Shown piece after piece: positions 17,297 through 25,519 of a stretch of DNA of 63,994 nucleotides. The notes under the pieces were generated by a model that had not been told where the DNA came from, made no database searches, and worked only from the letters and a program-made list of their open reading frames with translations. Source of the stretch: Acidobacteriaceae bacterium (GTDB taxonomy: Bacteria; Acidobacteriota; Terriglobia; Terriglobales; Acidobacteriaceae). Location: the NCBI GenBank assembly GCA_003138975.1, contig PLHQ01000095.1, positions 2,256-66,249 of the forward strand, written 5' to 3'. Every line of letters begins with the position of its first letter. The first letter of the stretch is position 1. Made by a program: the position numbers and the translations under genes.

Positions 17297-19036
17297 TTAC
17301 TTTTCAGCGTCGGCCGCCTCGATCTTGAATGTATTGTTTGTTGTGTCGCTCTCGGGCACACTCCCGTCATTGACCACGATTTCCTCCGGCGGTTTCGAGA
17401 TCTCCACTCGAATCACGCCCTTGCTATTCCCGTGCACCACCAGCCGGTTCGTGACTTCTCCGCCGAAATATTTCACCGTGATGGGAACCTCAGCTCCCGC
17501 CCGCCCGAGATTCTCCACCGTGACTGTCACAAGGTATTCGTCAGTCATCGTCTTGCGCGGGAACGCCGATTCCACCTTGAAGTCCGGCAGCCCACGGTCG
17601 CGGTAAACCCAGTCGTCGAAGAACCACTCCAGATCTTTCTGTGTCTGCGCTTGAATTAATTTCTGCATGTAGGAGGGTTCCTTATCCTGCTCCGGACGGT
17701 ACGATGCGAGAGCTTTTTTCAACGCCGCCTCACCGACCAGATCGCGCAGCATCCACCACACGCACATCGCTTTGCTGCGATAAAGTTCTTCGTCGGCGGT
17801 GTTCACTAAGGATCGGTTCACTGCATCTTCTGGTCGTGGCGCGGTTGTCTGCTTCTCATTCTCTCTCTGAGCGGCGCTCAACGCGGAACGGTGCAATCCC
17901 ATGTAATCCAGCGCGGCTTGGCGTCCCTTCTGTTGTTCGAGATAGAGCGCCTGCGCGAAGTGAGCGAGGCCCTCGTTGATCCAGGGACGCGGCGAGGAAA
18001 ACGCCGCATGGGTGAGCTGGTGCGCAGCGACCAACCCTGCCACCTTGGAATCCGTATTGGTCAGCGGCATAAGCAAAAGAGAGCCGCCTTCAAAAGGAGC
18101 GGCGTTCGGGTCGTCGAGATCAGCCGTTTGCGCTTTGTTTCGCGGCGCTCCAAACCACTCGGTGATAAGCGGAGTCACTTTTTCCGCTGCGTCGGCGTAG
18201 CTTACCGCCGCCACGTCGTGGCCATGCAGGTAATGGACTGCAACATCTGCCCGGTCCGCAACCTCATAGTCAGCCATCACAAACGTCGGCACGGAAAATC
18301 CCAGAGATCGGTACGAGCAATCTGCAACGAACTGATGTCGCTCCTCGAGCGCCGTCGGGCACGTCGTCGCATTCACCAGAAGCTCCGGTTTTTCGCTTTC
18401 ATCATCGCGCGGCACTGTGACCTGCACATGCATGGTGGAGGCGGCCTCTCGCGTCTTCCACCGGCCCACTGTGTCGAATAGGCTGGCACCCTCAGAAAGA
18501 TTGCCTGCTTCGGTCGCGATCGGATACCACGCCACGTATCCCACTCCGCGTACCGCTGTGAATTTCGCCCCGATCTGGTCCCAGTCCGTGCTGCGAGCTG
18601 TGGCTTCCGGTGTGCCGATCCGCGTGAGCCGCGTCGCATCCGGCACGATCACGCCTTCGTAGCCGATCTCCAGCTCAATTGTGCCCTGGGGCGCGATCGC
18701 CTCCGGTAAAGTCACAATGGCTTCGGATAGCGCTCCAGTGTGATCGATGTCAGAAGTGTAAGGTTGCGCGACAAACTGCAATTGTTTGTCGGCGACCTTG
18801 ATGGAACGCCAGTCCAGCGAAGATGAAATCTGCAGAACCGCGATCTTCTGCGGCGTTGCCGAATCGTTCCGGAGAGTGATCTTGCCGCGAACTTCCAATC
18901 GCTGCTGCTCGGGTTCAACGCGGACATTTAGGTCATAGCGCGTGAAAGTAAATGCTTCGCGGTCGAGAGAAAACGCATTCGCCGCCGATGCACACAAAAA
19001 ACAGAGAAAACACACGCGGATATTACGCAACTTCAT
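17297..19036 (-). CDS. Exported M1-aminopeptidase-like protein with altered zinc motif
   Basis: A 579-residue secreted protein. A signal peptide (MKLRNIRVCFLCFLCASAANA) is followed by an N-terminal beta domain like that of M1 aminopeptidases (YDLNVRVEPEQQRLEVRGKI). In the peptidase-like domain the zinc motif HExxH reads HQLTH, so the catalytic Glu is Gln, while the distal NEGLAHF Glu is kept. The GxMEN exopeptidase loop is also changed (FEGGSLLLMP). The last 100 residues form an Ig-like domain. It is therefore probably a non-catalytic relative or has altered chemistry. ATG 19036 overlaps the rlmB stop by 4 bases (ATGA) and suits the signal peptide; the frame is open 86 codons further upstream, but that part is rlmB out of frame. 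Confidence 0.8.
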   Translation of the reverse strand: MKLRNIRVCFLCFLCASAANAFSLDREAFTFTRYDLNVRVEPEQQRLEVRGKITLRNDSATPQKIAVLQISSSLDWRSIKVADKQLQFVAQPYTSDIDHTGALSEAIVTLPEAIAPQGTIELEIGYEGVIVPDATRLTRIGTPEATARSTDWDQIGAKFTAVRGVGYVAWYPIATEAGNLSEGASLFDTVGRWKTREAASTMHVQVTVPRDDESEKPELLVNATTCPTALEERHQFVADCSYRSLGFSVPTFVMADYEVADRADVAVHYLHGHDVAAVSYADAAEKVTPLITEWFGAPRNKAQTADLDDPNAAPFEGGSLLLMPLTNTDSKVAGLVAAHQLTHAAFSSPRPWINEGLAHFAQALYLEQQKGRQAALDYMGLHRSALSAAQRENEKQTTAPRPEDAVNRSLVNTADEELYRSKAMCVWWMLRDLVGEAALKKALASYRPEQDKEPSYMQKLIQAQTQKDLEWFFDDWVYRDRGLPDFKVESAFPRKTMTDEYLVTVTVENLGRAGAEVPITVKYFGGEVTNRLVVHGNSKGVIRVEISKPPEEIVVNDGSVPESDTTNNTFKIEAADAEK

Positions 19037-19794
19037 TTCGCCCCCGCGGACGCCTCTTTGTTGTTTTGCGCGCGTCTCTGCCGCACGATTTCGTACATCA
19101 CGACCGCCCCAGCGACCGACACGTTCAGCGAAGGCACTTTTCCCAGCATCGGAATCGAGACCAGGAAGTCGCACTTCTTCTTCACCAAGTCGTGCAACCC
19201 CTTGCCCTCCCCGCCCAGCACCAACGCGCAATCCATGTTGTAGTCGAGGGCATCGTAGGTCTGCTTCCCGCGCTCGTCCAGGCCAACCGTCCAAATGTTT
19301 CGTTCCTTCAACTCTTCTACCGTGCGAGCGATGTTGGTCACCCTCGCAATCGGTAAGTGTTCGCTAGCCCCCGCCGAGGCTTTGGTGACCGTCCCGGTGA
19401 CGGCCGTAGCGCGTCGCTCGGGAATCACGACACCGTCAGCGCCAGCGGCATCAGCCGTACGCAACACCGCGCCTAAATTATGCGGGTCCTCCACGCCGTC
19501 GAGCACAACCACGAAGGAATACCGTCCACGTTTCCCGCCCACCACATCATCGAGATCGCTGTACTGTTTCGCCGAAGTGACGGCCACCACGCCCTGATGC
19601 GCCGCGTTTCCCGCCATGTGATCGAGTTCAGTTCGCGTCAGGAAGCGAACCGGAACGCCGAGTCGACGGCAGTCCTCGATCATCCGCTGCAGTCGGATGT
19701 CATGTCGCTCCTTCGCCATGCCGACCCACTGGAAAGCCCGTCCCCGGGCCTTGAGCGCCTCGGTGACGGCATTGATGCCGTATATATAGTTCAT
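19033..19794 (-). CDS. rlmB: 23S rRNA (guanosine-2'-O-)-methyltransferase RlmB
   Basis: A 253-residue SPOUT (TrmH-type) methyltransferase expected to methylate G2251 of 23S rRNA. The N-terminal substrate-binding domain runs from YIYGINAVTEALKARGR to about residue 90. The catalytic knot has motif 1 with LDGVEDPHNLGAVLRTADAA, motif 2 LVLGGEGKGLHDLVKKKCD, and motif 3 SIPMLGKVPSLNVSVAGAVV. All are intact. The stop codon overlaps the start of the downstream peptidase-like gene, so the two are in one transcript. Some members are annotated TrmH-family with unknown target; G2251 is the most likely. Confidence 0.9.
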   Translation of the reverse strand: MNYIYGINAVTEALKARGRAFQWVGMAKERHDIRLQRMIEDCRRLGVPVRFLTRTELDHMAGNAAHQGVVAVTSAKQYSDLDDVVGGKRGRYSFVVVLDGVEDPHNLGAVLRTADAAGADGVVIPERRATAVTGTVTKASAGASEHLPIARVTNIARTVEELKERNIWTVGLDERGKQTYDALDYNMDCALVLGGEGKGLHDLVKKKCDFLVSIPMLGKVPSLNVSVAGAVVMYEIVRQRRAQNNKEASAGAK

Positions 19795-19881
19795 GAATAT
19801 TCAGTGTACCGAAAGCCGCGGCCTCAGACAGCGCCCAGCATTTTCCAACGCGTGGGGTCGGCAAGGGCACGACTTCAGTTT

Positions 19882-20022
19882 TGAGCCCGCCCTGAGCAAG
19901 CGGAGCGCGCCGAAGGGCTCCGAAAAAAAACGCAAGCTGCCACGGAAAGCCGCACGACCGTGGAAGAGCGGCGCTTCAGCGCCGCGTAAGCCCACAGCTC
20001 ACGCGGGCTTCAGCCCCTGAGG
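19882..20022. repeat. Interspersed repeat cluster between rlmB and peroxiredoxin genes
   Basis: GCCCGCCCTGAGC...CGCGCCGAAGGG (19882-19918) resembles, in reverse, the CCCTTCGACTGCTCTCAGGGCAGGC stretch near 27167. The second unit (19958-20022) has the core GCGGCGCTTCAGCGCCGC and ends in GGGCTTCAGCCCCTG; a close copy with both landmarks lies at 32890-32956. The second unit overlaps the last codons of the peroxiredoxin gene. Confidence 0.65.
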
Positions 20023-20706
20023 GCCGCCGAGGACGCGAAGAATATCGCGCGGCTCGGGACGCTCCGCATAGTCCTCGTTCGCCGAAGCGTAGAGTACGGT
20101 ACCGTCGCGGTCGATGATGTAGGTCGCGGGAATCGGCAACTCCCAACTGTCGTTGCCGTTAACGAAAGGCAGATTGACGAATGCACGTTGATAGACTGCC
20201 TGCTGTTCATCGGGAACGCGATAGGTCAGGCCGAACTGCCGCGCGATGTTGTTCCCGGCATCGAAGAGCAGCGGAAAGCGCAATTTGTGCTGGTCGCGCA
20301 TGAAGAACGCCTGCTTCACAGTCTGTGGAGAAACCGCCGCGAGCGTTCCGCCGGCGCGCTCGATCGCCGGCAGGACGAGGTTCATCGCCTCCATCTGACC
20401 AATGCAAAACGGGCACCAGCGCCCACGGATGAAACAAAGCACGAGCCTTCGCTTCGCGAGCAAGTCGGAGGAAGAGACGCTCTCGCTGTCGTGATCTTGA
20501 AGTTGAAATTCCGGAATCCTCGAGCCGACTCGCAGAATATTCGCCGCTAAACGTCTCCGCTTCAGTTCGTCGACGGCTCGGACATGGATGGCCTGCGTCT
20601 CCGCCGGAACGTACTTCGCAATCAGTTCCTTGCGCTCGGCAAAGATTTCGCGCAATCGCCGCGCATCAGTCTCCGGACCGGATTCTTCGAGGGATCGCCA
20701 CTTCAT
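19999..20706 (-). CDS. Peroxiredoxin-like protein (AhpC/TSA family)
   Basis: A 235-residue thioredoxin-fold peroxidase. After an N-terminal helical region of about 60 residues (ERKELIAKYVPAETQAIH), IPEFQLQDHD begins the fold. RGRWCPFCIGQMEAMN carries a CxxC pair in place of the single peroxidatic Cys context, as in the AhpC/TSA and Prx-like2 groups. QAFFMRDQHKLRFPLLFDAG and PATYIIDRDGTVLYASANEDYAERPEP finish the domain. It likely reduces peroxides with thioredoxin-type donors. The last residues (GGPQGLKPA) and the stop come from an inserted intergenic repeat, so the native C terminus may have been replaced. Confidence 0.82.
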   Translation of the reverse strand: MKWRSLEESGPETDARRLREIFAERKELIAKYVPAETQAIHVRAVDELKRRRLAANILRVGSRIPEFQLQDHDSESVSSSDLLAKRRLVLCFIRGRWCPFCIGQMEAMNLVLPAIERAGGTLAAVSPQTVKQAFFMRDQHKLRFPLLFDAGNNIARQFGLTYRVPDEQQAVYQRAFVNLPFVNGNDSWELPIPATYIIDRDGTVLYASANEDYAERPEPRDILRVLGGPQGLKPA

Positions 20707-20718
20707 AACGTTGGTCGT

Positions 20719-21075
20719 TCACGCGGAAACCGGTCCCGGCGCAAGAGTGTTTTGGTCGTCACCACGCACGATTGACACTTCTTCACCCGGCTTCACACGT
20801 ACTATTAGCAGGTTTCCTTTTCCAAATCGTGCGACGTAGGCAGTCAACGAATGACCACCGAACAGAAAAAGCTCCTCGTGGATGCCGGTGTACAACTCGC
20901 TTTCGAATCGATACGAATAGACGATCTCCACCGTTTGGCGGAAATTCCTGAACGCAACAATAGGCGGGGCGGTTACCGTGGCACTCGCCGACGCCCACCT
21001 GTCACTGCCGCGAGCCCTGGCCCATTGCGCGACGCGCTTGAACGCATAGACAAAGAAGCCGCCCACCGCAACCAC
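20719..21075 (-). CDS. DUF3592-like small membrane protein
   Basis: A 118-residue protein with a short N-terminal hydrophobic helix (VAVGGFFVYAFKRVAQWA), then a beta-rich domain. WASASATVTAPPIVAFRNFR, YSYRFESELYTGIHEE and LLIVRVKPGEEVSIVRGDDQN follow the usual order of DUF3592 proteins, in which variants of 'V.Y.Y.V.G..Y.G' and 'V.V.Y.P..P..S.L' recur. Function unknown. It lies 13 bases downstream... of nothing on its own strand except ffh, whose stop is 13 bases upstream of it in transcription order reversed; the ffh start is at 22447, so it is cotranscribed behind ffh. Confidence 0.55.
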   Translation of the reverse strand: MVAVGGFFVYAFKRVAQWARARGSDRWASASATVTAPPIVAFRNFRQTVEIVYSYRFESELYTGIHEELFLFGGHSLTAYVARFGKGNLLIVRVKPGEEVSIVRGDDQNTLAPGPVSA

Positions 21076-21088
21076 CTCCCGCCCCCGC

Positions 21089-22447
21089 TTACATTCCCGG
21101 TAGCTTCATCCCCGCCAACCGCCGCGCGAAGCTGGGCTTGCCCATCTGCTTGAACATCTTCTTCATCTGCGCGTATTGGCGGAGCAGGTTATTCACTTCC
21201 TGCACGCTGGTGCCGGAGCCGCGGGCGATGCGTTTGCGGCGGCTGCCGTTGATCACTTCGTGATGATTGCGCTCGTGCGTTGTCATCGAATTGATGATCG
21301 CTTCGACGCGGTTGATCTGTTTCTCGTCCACGTTGTCGGCTGCCTTCTGCAAGCCGGAAAACGGGCCAATGCTCGGCATCATCCCAATCAGGCTTTTGAT
21401 CGAACCCATCTTCTTCACTTGCCGCAGTTGGTCGCGAAAATCCTCGAGCGAGAAGCCGTCGCCGGTGAGAGCCTTGGTGGCCATCTCCTGTGCTTTTTTC
21501 TTGTCGATCTGCGATTCCGCGCGCTCGATCAGCGAGAGAATGTCGCCCATACCGAGAATGCGCGACACGATGCGGTCGGGATGAAACGGCTCCAGCGCAT
21601 CGTACTTCTCGCCCACGCCGATGAACTTGATGGGCTGGCCGGTGACCTGCCGGATGGAAAGCGCCGCGCCCCCGCGGGCATCGCCATCCATCTTGGTGAG
21701 GATGACGCCGGTGAGCGAAAGCTTCTTGTGGAACTCATCTGCTGATCGCACTGCGTCCTGACCAGTCATGGCGTCGGCAACGAACAAAATCTCCGATGGA
21801 TTCAGCAGCTTCTTCAGTGACTGCATCTCGTCCATAAGCTGGTCATCGATATGCAGACGCCCGGCCGTGTCAACGATCAGCACGTCGCATCCGGAAACGA
21901 TAGCTTCGCGGCGCGCCTCTTTCACTAGCCGCTCCACCGTCGCGGTGTTCGCTTCGCCTACTTCGCCCTCATAGATCTGAGCCTTGACGGCCTGCGCCAC
22001 AATTCTCAACTGTTCGCGCGCCGCCGGACGGTATACGTCCACCGAAACCAGCAGTGGACGATGCCCGCCGGTCTTAAACCAGTTTGCCAGCTTGCCCGAA
22101 GTGGTGGTCTTGCCGGAACCCTGCAGTCCGGCCATGAGTACAACCGTGGGCGGCTGCGATGCAAACTTCATGCGCGCCGTGTCCTTGCCGAGAGTCTCGA
22201 CCAGTTCGTCGCGCACAATCTTGATGACCTGCTCGCCCGGAGAAAGCGCGGTCAACACTTCTTGCCCCACGGCTTTGGCCTGGATGCGGTCAATCAGCTC
22301 TTTGACCACTTTGAAGTTGACGTCGGCTTCCAGCAGCGCCAGCCGGATTTCGCGCAGCGCCTCCGCAATGTTTTCCTCGCTCAGCCGGGCTTGGCCGCGA
22401 AGGCTCTTAAACGCGCGCTGCAGTTTTTCCTGAAGATTCTCGAACAT
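21089..22447 (-). CDS. ffh: Signal recognition particle protein Ffh (SRP54)
   Basis: A 452-residue GTPase that targets ribosome-nascent chain complexes to the membrane together with 4.5S RNA and FtsY. The N domain is MFENLQEKLQRAFKSL onward. G-domain motifs are GLQGSGKTTTSGKLANWF (G1), DVYRPAAREQL (I box), DTAGRLHIDDQLMDEM (G3) and TKMDGDARGGAALS (G4). The methionine-rich M domain has RNA-binding ERNHHEVINGSRRKRIARGSG followed by the helix QYAQMKKMFKQMG. The protein is full length. It is the first gene of a group with the DUF3592-like gene and the peroxiredoxin gene, all on the minus strand with short spacing. Confidence 0.97.
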   Translation of the reverse strand: MFENLQEKLQRAFKSLRGQARLSEENIAEALREIRLALLEADVNFKVVKELIDRIQAKAVGQEVLTALSPGEQVIKIVRDELVETLGKDTARMKFASQPPTVVLMAGLQGSGKTTTSGKLANWFKTGGHRPLLVSVDVYRPAAREQLRIVAQAVKAQIYEGEVGEANTATVERLVKEARREAIVSGCDVLIVDTAGRLHIDDQLMDEMQSLKKLLNPSEILFVADAMTGQDAVRSADEFHKKLSLTGVILTKMDGDARGGAALSIRQVTGQPIKFIGVGEKYDALEPFHPDRIVSRILGMGDILSLIERAESQIDKKKAQEMATKALTGDGFSLEDFRDQLRQVKKMGSIKSLIGMMPSIGPFSGLQKAADNVDEKQINRVEAIINSMTTHERNHHEVINGSRRKRIARGSGTSVQEVNNLLRQYAQMKKMFKQMGKPSFARRLAGMKLPGM

Positions 22448-22498
22448 AGGTGTACTGAGTAATTTTAACAGCCGGAACCCACAGCGATGGGCAGAGCC

Positions 22499-22858
22499 TC
22501 ACTGCACTTCTTGTCCGACTGGATTGTTCCAAGCCGCACTTTCCCTCATCGCGTCTTCAAGCGACACGAACCAGGCGGAATCCATGCCAATACTCATGTG
22601 CGGCCCTGACAGAGCCACCAAGCCCCACGGATTTGCGGGATCGAAGCCTTGGGAACAGAAGGCGATCCCCGTATTCGATAACCGATGCTCTAAAACCGTC
22701 CAGCACGTGAATCGCTCACCCGCCGATCCATAGTCCCCCATCCTTTCAACGGGGTAGGGAGTCACGAGAAGGTCGCGAATCCTCTGTACTAGTCTCGGAT
22801 CGCGGATGCCGGCGAGTCCTCTATCTACAAGCGCCGAGATCTCTTGGGCATCTTTCAT
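22499..22858 (-). CDS. Hypothetical protein (119 aa)
   Basis: I do not recognise the family. The protein has a helical first third (AQEISALVDRGLAGIRDPRL) and then a mixed region with GERFTCWTVLEHRLSNTGIA, FCSQGFDPANPWGLV and DSAWFVSLEDAMRESAAW. There is no signal peptide, membrane segment or metal motif. The composition resembles neighbouring genes and the start follows an A-rich leader, so it is probably real. It lies 51 bases upstream of ffh on the same strand and about 18 bases downstream of the broken EthD gene, so it could share their transcript. Confidence 0.6.
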   Translation of the reverse strand: MKDAQEISALVDRGLAGIRDPRLVQRIRDLLVTPYPVERMGDYGSAGERFTCWTVLEHRLSNTGIAFCSQGFDPANPWGLVALSGPHMSIGMDSAWFVSLEDAMRESAAWNNPVGQEVQ

Positions 22859-22876
22859 ATTCAGTTCCGAGCCAAC

Positions 22877-23176
22877 CTACCCCAGGATTTCGTCAAACTG
22901 AATGATCGGTTCGATGTTGGTGTATTTCGGAATGTCGGCGAGGATCTCGGCGCCGTGCTGTGACAACATGGCCTGGAATTCCGCTACGGAATCGATGCGG
23001 ATCGTTGCCAAACAGACGAACGCGGCAGACGAACCGGTCGCAGACGAAATCCCCCGACGAACCTCAATGCTCTTTCCCACCAGCCCGGCCACCCATGGAA
23101 TGCGCTTCCTCATGTATTAGTCAAAATCAAACTTCGCGTCCGTTTTGTTTGGATAGGCAACCGTTACCCGCTGCAT
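22877..23176 (-). pseudogene. EthD-family protein interrupted by an in-frame stop
   Basis: From ATG 23176, with AGGAG 8 nt upstream, the frame reads MQRVTVAYPNKTDAKFDFD and then hits TAA (23119-23117). It resumes in the same frame with YMRKRIPWVAGLVGKSIEVR, then FVCLATIRIDSVAEFQAMLS and IPKYTNIEPIIQFDEIL. Together these 99 residues form a complete EthD-type (dimeric alpha-beta barrel) protein, in which a Tyr or similar codon has become a stop. EthD proteins are associated with ether degradation and with small oxidations; their function is vague. Either a recent nonsense mutation, a sequencing error, or a restart at ATG 23113 that gives a truncated 78-residue product. Confidence 0.75.
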
Positions 23177-23233
23177 TGGCGATTCTCCTTTCAAGGCTCG
23201 TATTGTACGCGGACGCGCAGCACCCGGTGACAT

Positions 23234-23866
23234 CTACCCAACCTTCGGCCGCACCATCTCAAATCTCTGTGTCGTCCTGGTGTACTGAATCCCACCCATG
23301 CGGCCGATGAGGTCCAGCGAATTCCGGTCCAACCGGCCATCTTTGAGATACGCGTCGTTCATATGAATCGACACAATCTCGCCGATCACCAAGCTGCCGC
23401 CGGTGGGCGCGGTAGAAAAATCAAGAATCTGATGAAGCTTGCATTCAAAGCTCACTGGAGATTCGGCGACCCTCGGCGACCGCACGATCTTTGACGCCTC
23501 CGGAGTAAGCTTCGCTAACTCGAATTCGTTCACCGACGCGTCGTATTCCCCGCTGGTCAAGTTCATCGCCTCGCGGAGTTCGTACGTAACGATATTGACG
23601 ACAAATTCCCGAGTCTCACGAATATTTCGCAACGTGTCCTTGGCTTCGCCCTTACCGCCCTCCGGACGTTTGGGTTGCCGAAGTGCCGGCGCAAATGCCA
23701 GCAACGGAGGATCGGCGCAAACCGCGTTGAAGAAAGAAAACGGCGCCAGATTGGGCTGTCCCGATGCGCTCACCGTCGAGACCCACGCAATCGGCCGTGG
23801 CGCCACGGAATTGAGCAGGATGTTGTAAAGCTCGCTGTGTGAAAGGTCGGGCAGGCTGACGATCAT
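23234..23866 (-). CDS. Flavin reductase family protein (FMN-binding)
   Basis: A 210-residue FMN-binding split-barrel protein of the flavin reductase / flavoredoxin group. ILLNSVAPRPIAWVSTVSAS, then NLAPFSFFNAVCADPPLLAF is the flavin-binding signature. KDTLRNIRETREFVVNIVTY and FECKLHQILDF are conserved core strands. GGSLVIGEIVSIHMND and NSLDLIGRMGGIQYTRT near the C terminus complete the family pattern. Members reduce free flavin with NAD(P)H or act in small-molecule oxidations. Start ATG 23866 gives a full N terminus. No partner oxygenase is adjacent, although a broken EthD gene lies 57 bases downstream. Confidence 0.87.
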   Translation of the reverse strand: MIVSLPDLSHSELYNILLNSVAPRPIAWVSTVSASGQPNLAPFSFFNAVCADPPLLAFAPALRQPKRPEGGKGEAKDTLRNIRETREFVVNIVTYELREAMNLTSGEYDASVNEFELAKLTPEASKIVRSPRVAESPVSFECKLHQILDFSTAPTGGSLVIGEIVSIHMNDAYLKDGRLDRNSLDLIGRMGGIQYTRTTQRFEMVRPKVG

Positions 23867-23896
23867 CCCATCGAGTATATCTTCTGGCGGCCTTCA

Positions 23897-24892
23897 CTAC
23901 TCTCCGGCAAATACCTCCTTCGCCGCGATCACCGTGTTGCAGTGAATCGTCACGGTATCCTCCACATCCTGCGCATATCCACCGGCGAGGGTCACCATCA
24001 CGGGGATGCGCTCGGCCTTGGCGATTTGGAACACGAGAGCATCTCGCCTCTTCAATCCCTCAATCGTCAACGACAATCCGCCGAGCTGATCTTCGCGATA
24101 AGGGTCGGCTCCGGCGAGGTAACAAATGAGTTCCGGCTTGAACATGCTCAATCCCAAACTGAGCGCGTCGCCGACGCACGCCAGATATTCGCCGTCGCCG
24201 ATCATGTCGGGCAAATTCAGGTCAAGCGACGAAGGGGGCTTAAACACCGGGTAGTTGTTTTGCTGATGGAGCGAGATGGTGAAAACGTCCTCGGCGTCGG
24301 CGCTGTGCATTCTGGCAGGGCGATTGCGATTCAGGGCTGACCCGGACGTCCAGGGCAGCCAATCGCCCGGTGCACGCTTTCCGGCAAAAATCACTGCCGT
24401 GCCATTCCCTTGATGAACGTCGCAATCGACGGTCATCGCGGTGCGAATCTTGCCATCGCGCTGTAGCCGCCGTATCGCCACAGCCACGTCATGGATCATG
24501 CAGAATCCCTCACCGTGATCCGGAAAGGCATGATGAAACCCGCCACCAATGCTGACTGAGACGCGGTCGACTAAAGCTTGCCGCGCCGCCAGCATGGATC
24601 CTCCCGCCGCCAGCCAGAACGCATCTACCAGATCGCGCGAGTAGGGAACCTCAAGCTCCAGTTCCTCCTGCGAGCTGAGCGTGCCCGTCGCTAGCTTGTC
24701 CACATACTCGGGCGTATGCACGAGCAAGATGTCCTCATCGGTAGCTGGTTCAGGTTCCAGAAAGTCGTTGGTTTCGGCGACCCCGCTCGCCAGCAGGCGT
24801 TCGCGGATTTTCCGGTATTTCTCTGCCGGGAAGACATGCTCGCCGATAGGCAAATAGTAGCCGTCGCTGTAGATCAGCTTGAAGGGAAGCAT
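23897..24892 (-). CDS. Histone deacetylase-like amidohydrolase (AcuC/HDAC family)
   Basis: A 331-residue zinc amidohydrolase of the arginase-deacetylase fold. GGGFHHAFPDHGEGFCMIHD contains the paired catalytic His residues and TVDCDVHQGNGTAVIFAG the zinc-binding Asp and His. YLAGADPYREDQLGGLSLT supplies the second Asp, and MVTLAGGYAQ the conserved late glycines. Bacterial members remove acetyl groups from lysines, polyamines or acetoin-related substrates; the target here is unknown. ATG 24892 gives the family start (LPFKLIYSDGYYLP). The longer frame from 24913 begins with a repeated low-complexity string (CTGAGTGTTG type) and is not preferred. Confidence 0.9.
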   Translation of the reverse strand: MLPFKLIYSDGYYLPIGEHVFPAEKYRKIRERLLASGVAETNDFLEPEPATDEDILLVHTPEYVDKLATGTLSSQEELELEVPYSRDLVDAFWLAAGGSMLAARQALVDRVSVSIGGGFHHAFPDHGEGFCMIHDVAVAIRRLQRDGKIRTAMTVDCDVHQGNGTAVIFAGKRAPGDWLPWTSGSALNRNRPARMHSADAEDVFTISLHQQNNYPVFKPPSSLDLNLPDMIGDGEYLACVGDALSLGLSMFKPELICYLAGADPYREDQLGGLSLTIEGLKRRDALVFQIAKAERIPVMVTLAGGYAQDVEDTVTIHCNTVIAAKEVFAGE

Positions 24893-24979
24893 GCAACACT
24901 CAGCATTCAGCACTTAGCCAGACCGTTGCTGAAGGACTTCATATAATACGCGGGCAGGGAAGAATTGGCAGTCCTCTCG

Positions 24980-25381
24980 TTAGCGCTTCTTCGGAGGTTG
25001 AATTGTCGGAGCCAACATCGACCTGCGCACCGGCACAATCGCGCCCCTCGCCGGGTCAGTCGCGGCATTAGCGCGGGTCAGCACTTCCTGCTGGATGTAC
25101 TGCACAAACTCCTGAATCTGCCGCTGCATCTCCTCCATGCGCTCCCGCATTTGCAGAATGATCGCCATACCGCTGATGTTCACTCCCAGGTCCCGCGCCA
25201 GCGATAGGATGAACTCCAGCCGCTGCAGATCTTCGTCCGTGTAAAGGCGAGTATTGCCCTCGGTGCGCGACGGCTTAAGCAGCCCTTCGCGTTCGTAAAG
25301 GCGCAGGGTCTGCGGATGAATGCCATACATCTCGGCTACCGCCGAGATCATGTATGCGCCCTTGGATTTTCGTTTCGTCAT
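24980..25381 (-). CDS. hspR: HspR-type MerR-family heat-shock repressor
   Basis: A 133-residue MerR-family regulator. The winged helix MISAVAEMYGIHPQTLRLYE, then GLLKPSRTEGNTRLYTDEDL is typical of HspR, and the dimerisation coiled coil runs through ILSLARDLGVNISGMAIILQ to about residue 100. The tail is basic and proline-rich. HspR represses dnaK and clpB operons by binding HAIR inverted repeats and is itself assisted by DnaK. A HAIR-like site is present in the dnaK promoter of this window (31563-31583). Unlike in Actinobacteria, hspR is not fused to the dnaK operon but lies about 2.2 kb downstream of the dnaJ end. Confidence 0.82.
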   Translation of the reverse strand: MTKRKSKGAYMISAVAEMYGIHPQTLRLYEREGLLKPSRTEGNTRLYTDEDLQRLEFILSLARDLGVNISGMAIILQMRERMEEMQRQIQEFVQYIQQEVLTRANAATDPARGAIVPVRRSMLAPTIQPPKKR

Positions 25382-25519
25382 CGCCTGGTATTCGGTCCCG
25401 AACTTCCGCAGTCACCAATCTACAGCAAAAACAAGTCGGCCACGGATCATCGCAGAGTCCCACGAATCAAATAAGCCAGATTCGTCTGCATCCGCGTGAA
25501 CCCGTGGCCGACGATCTTG

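Noticed and set aside
17297-19294. N-terminal extension of the M1-like protein to 19294
   Set aside because: The extra 86 codons overlap the rlmB gene out of frame and carry no signal; the true signal peptide begins at 19036.
24893-24913. Upstream start of the deacetylase gene
   Set aside because: The added residues come from a low-complexity CTGAGTGTTG-type string and are not in the family; the start at 24892 is preferred.
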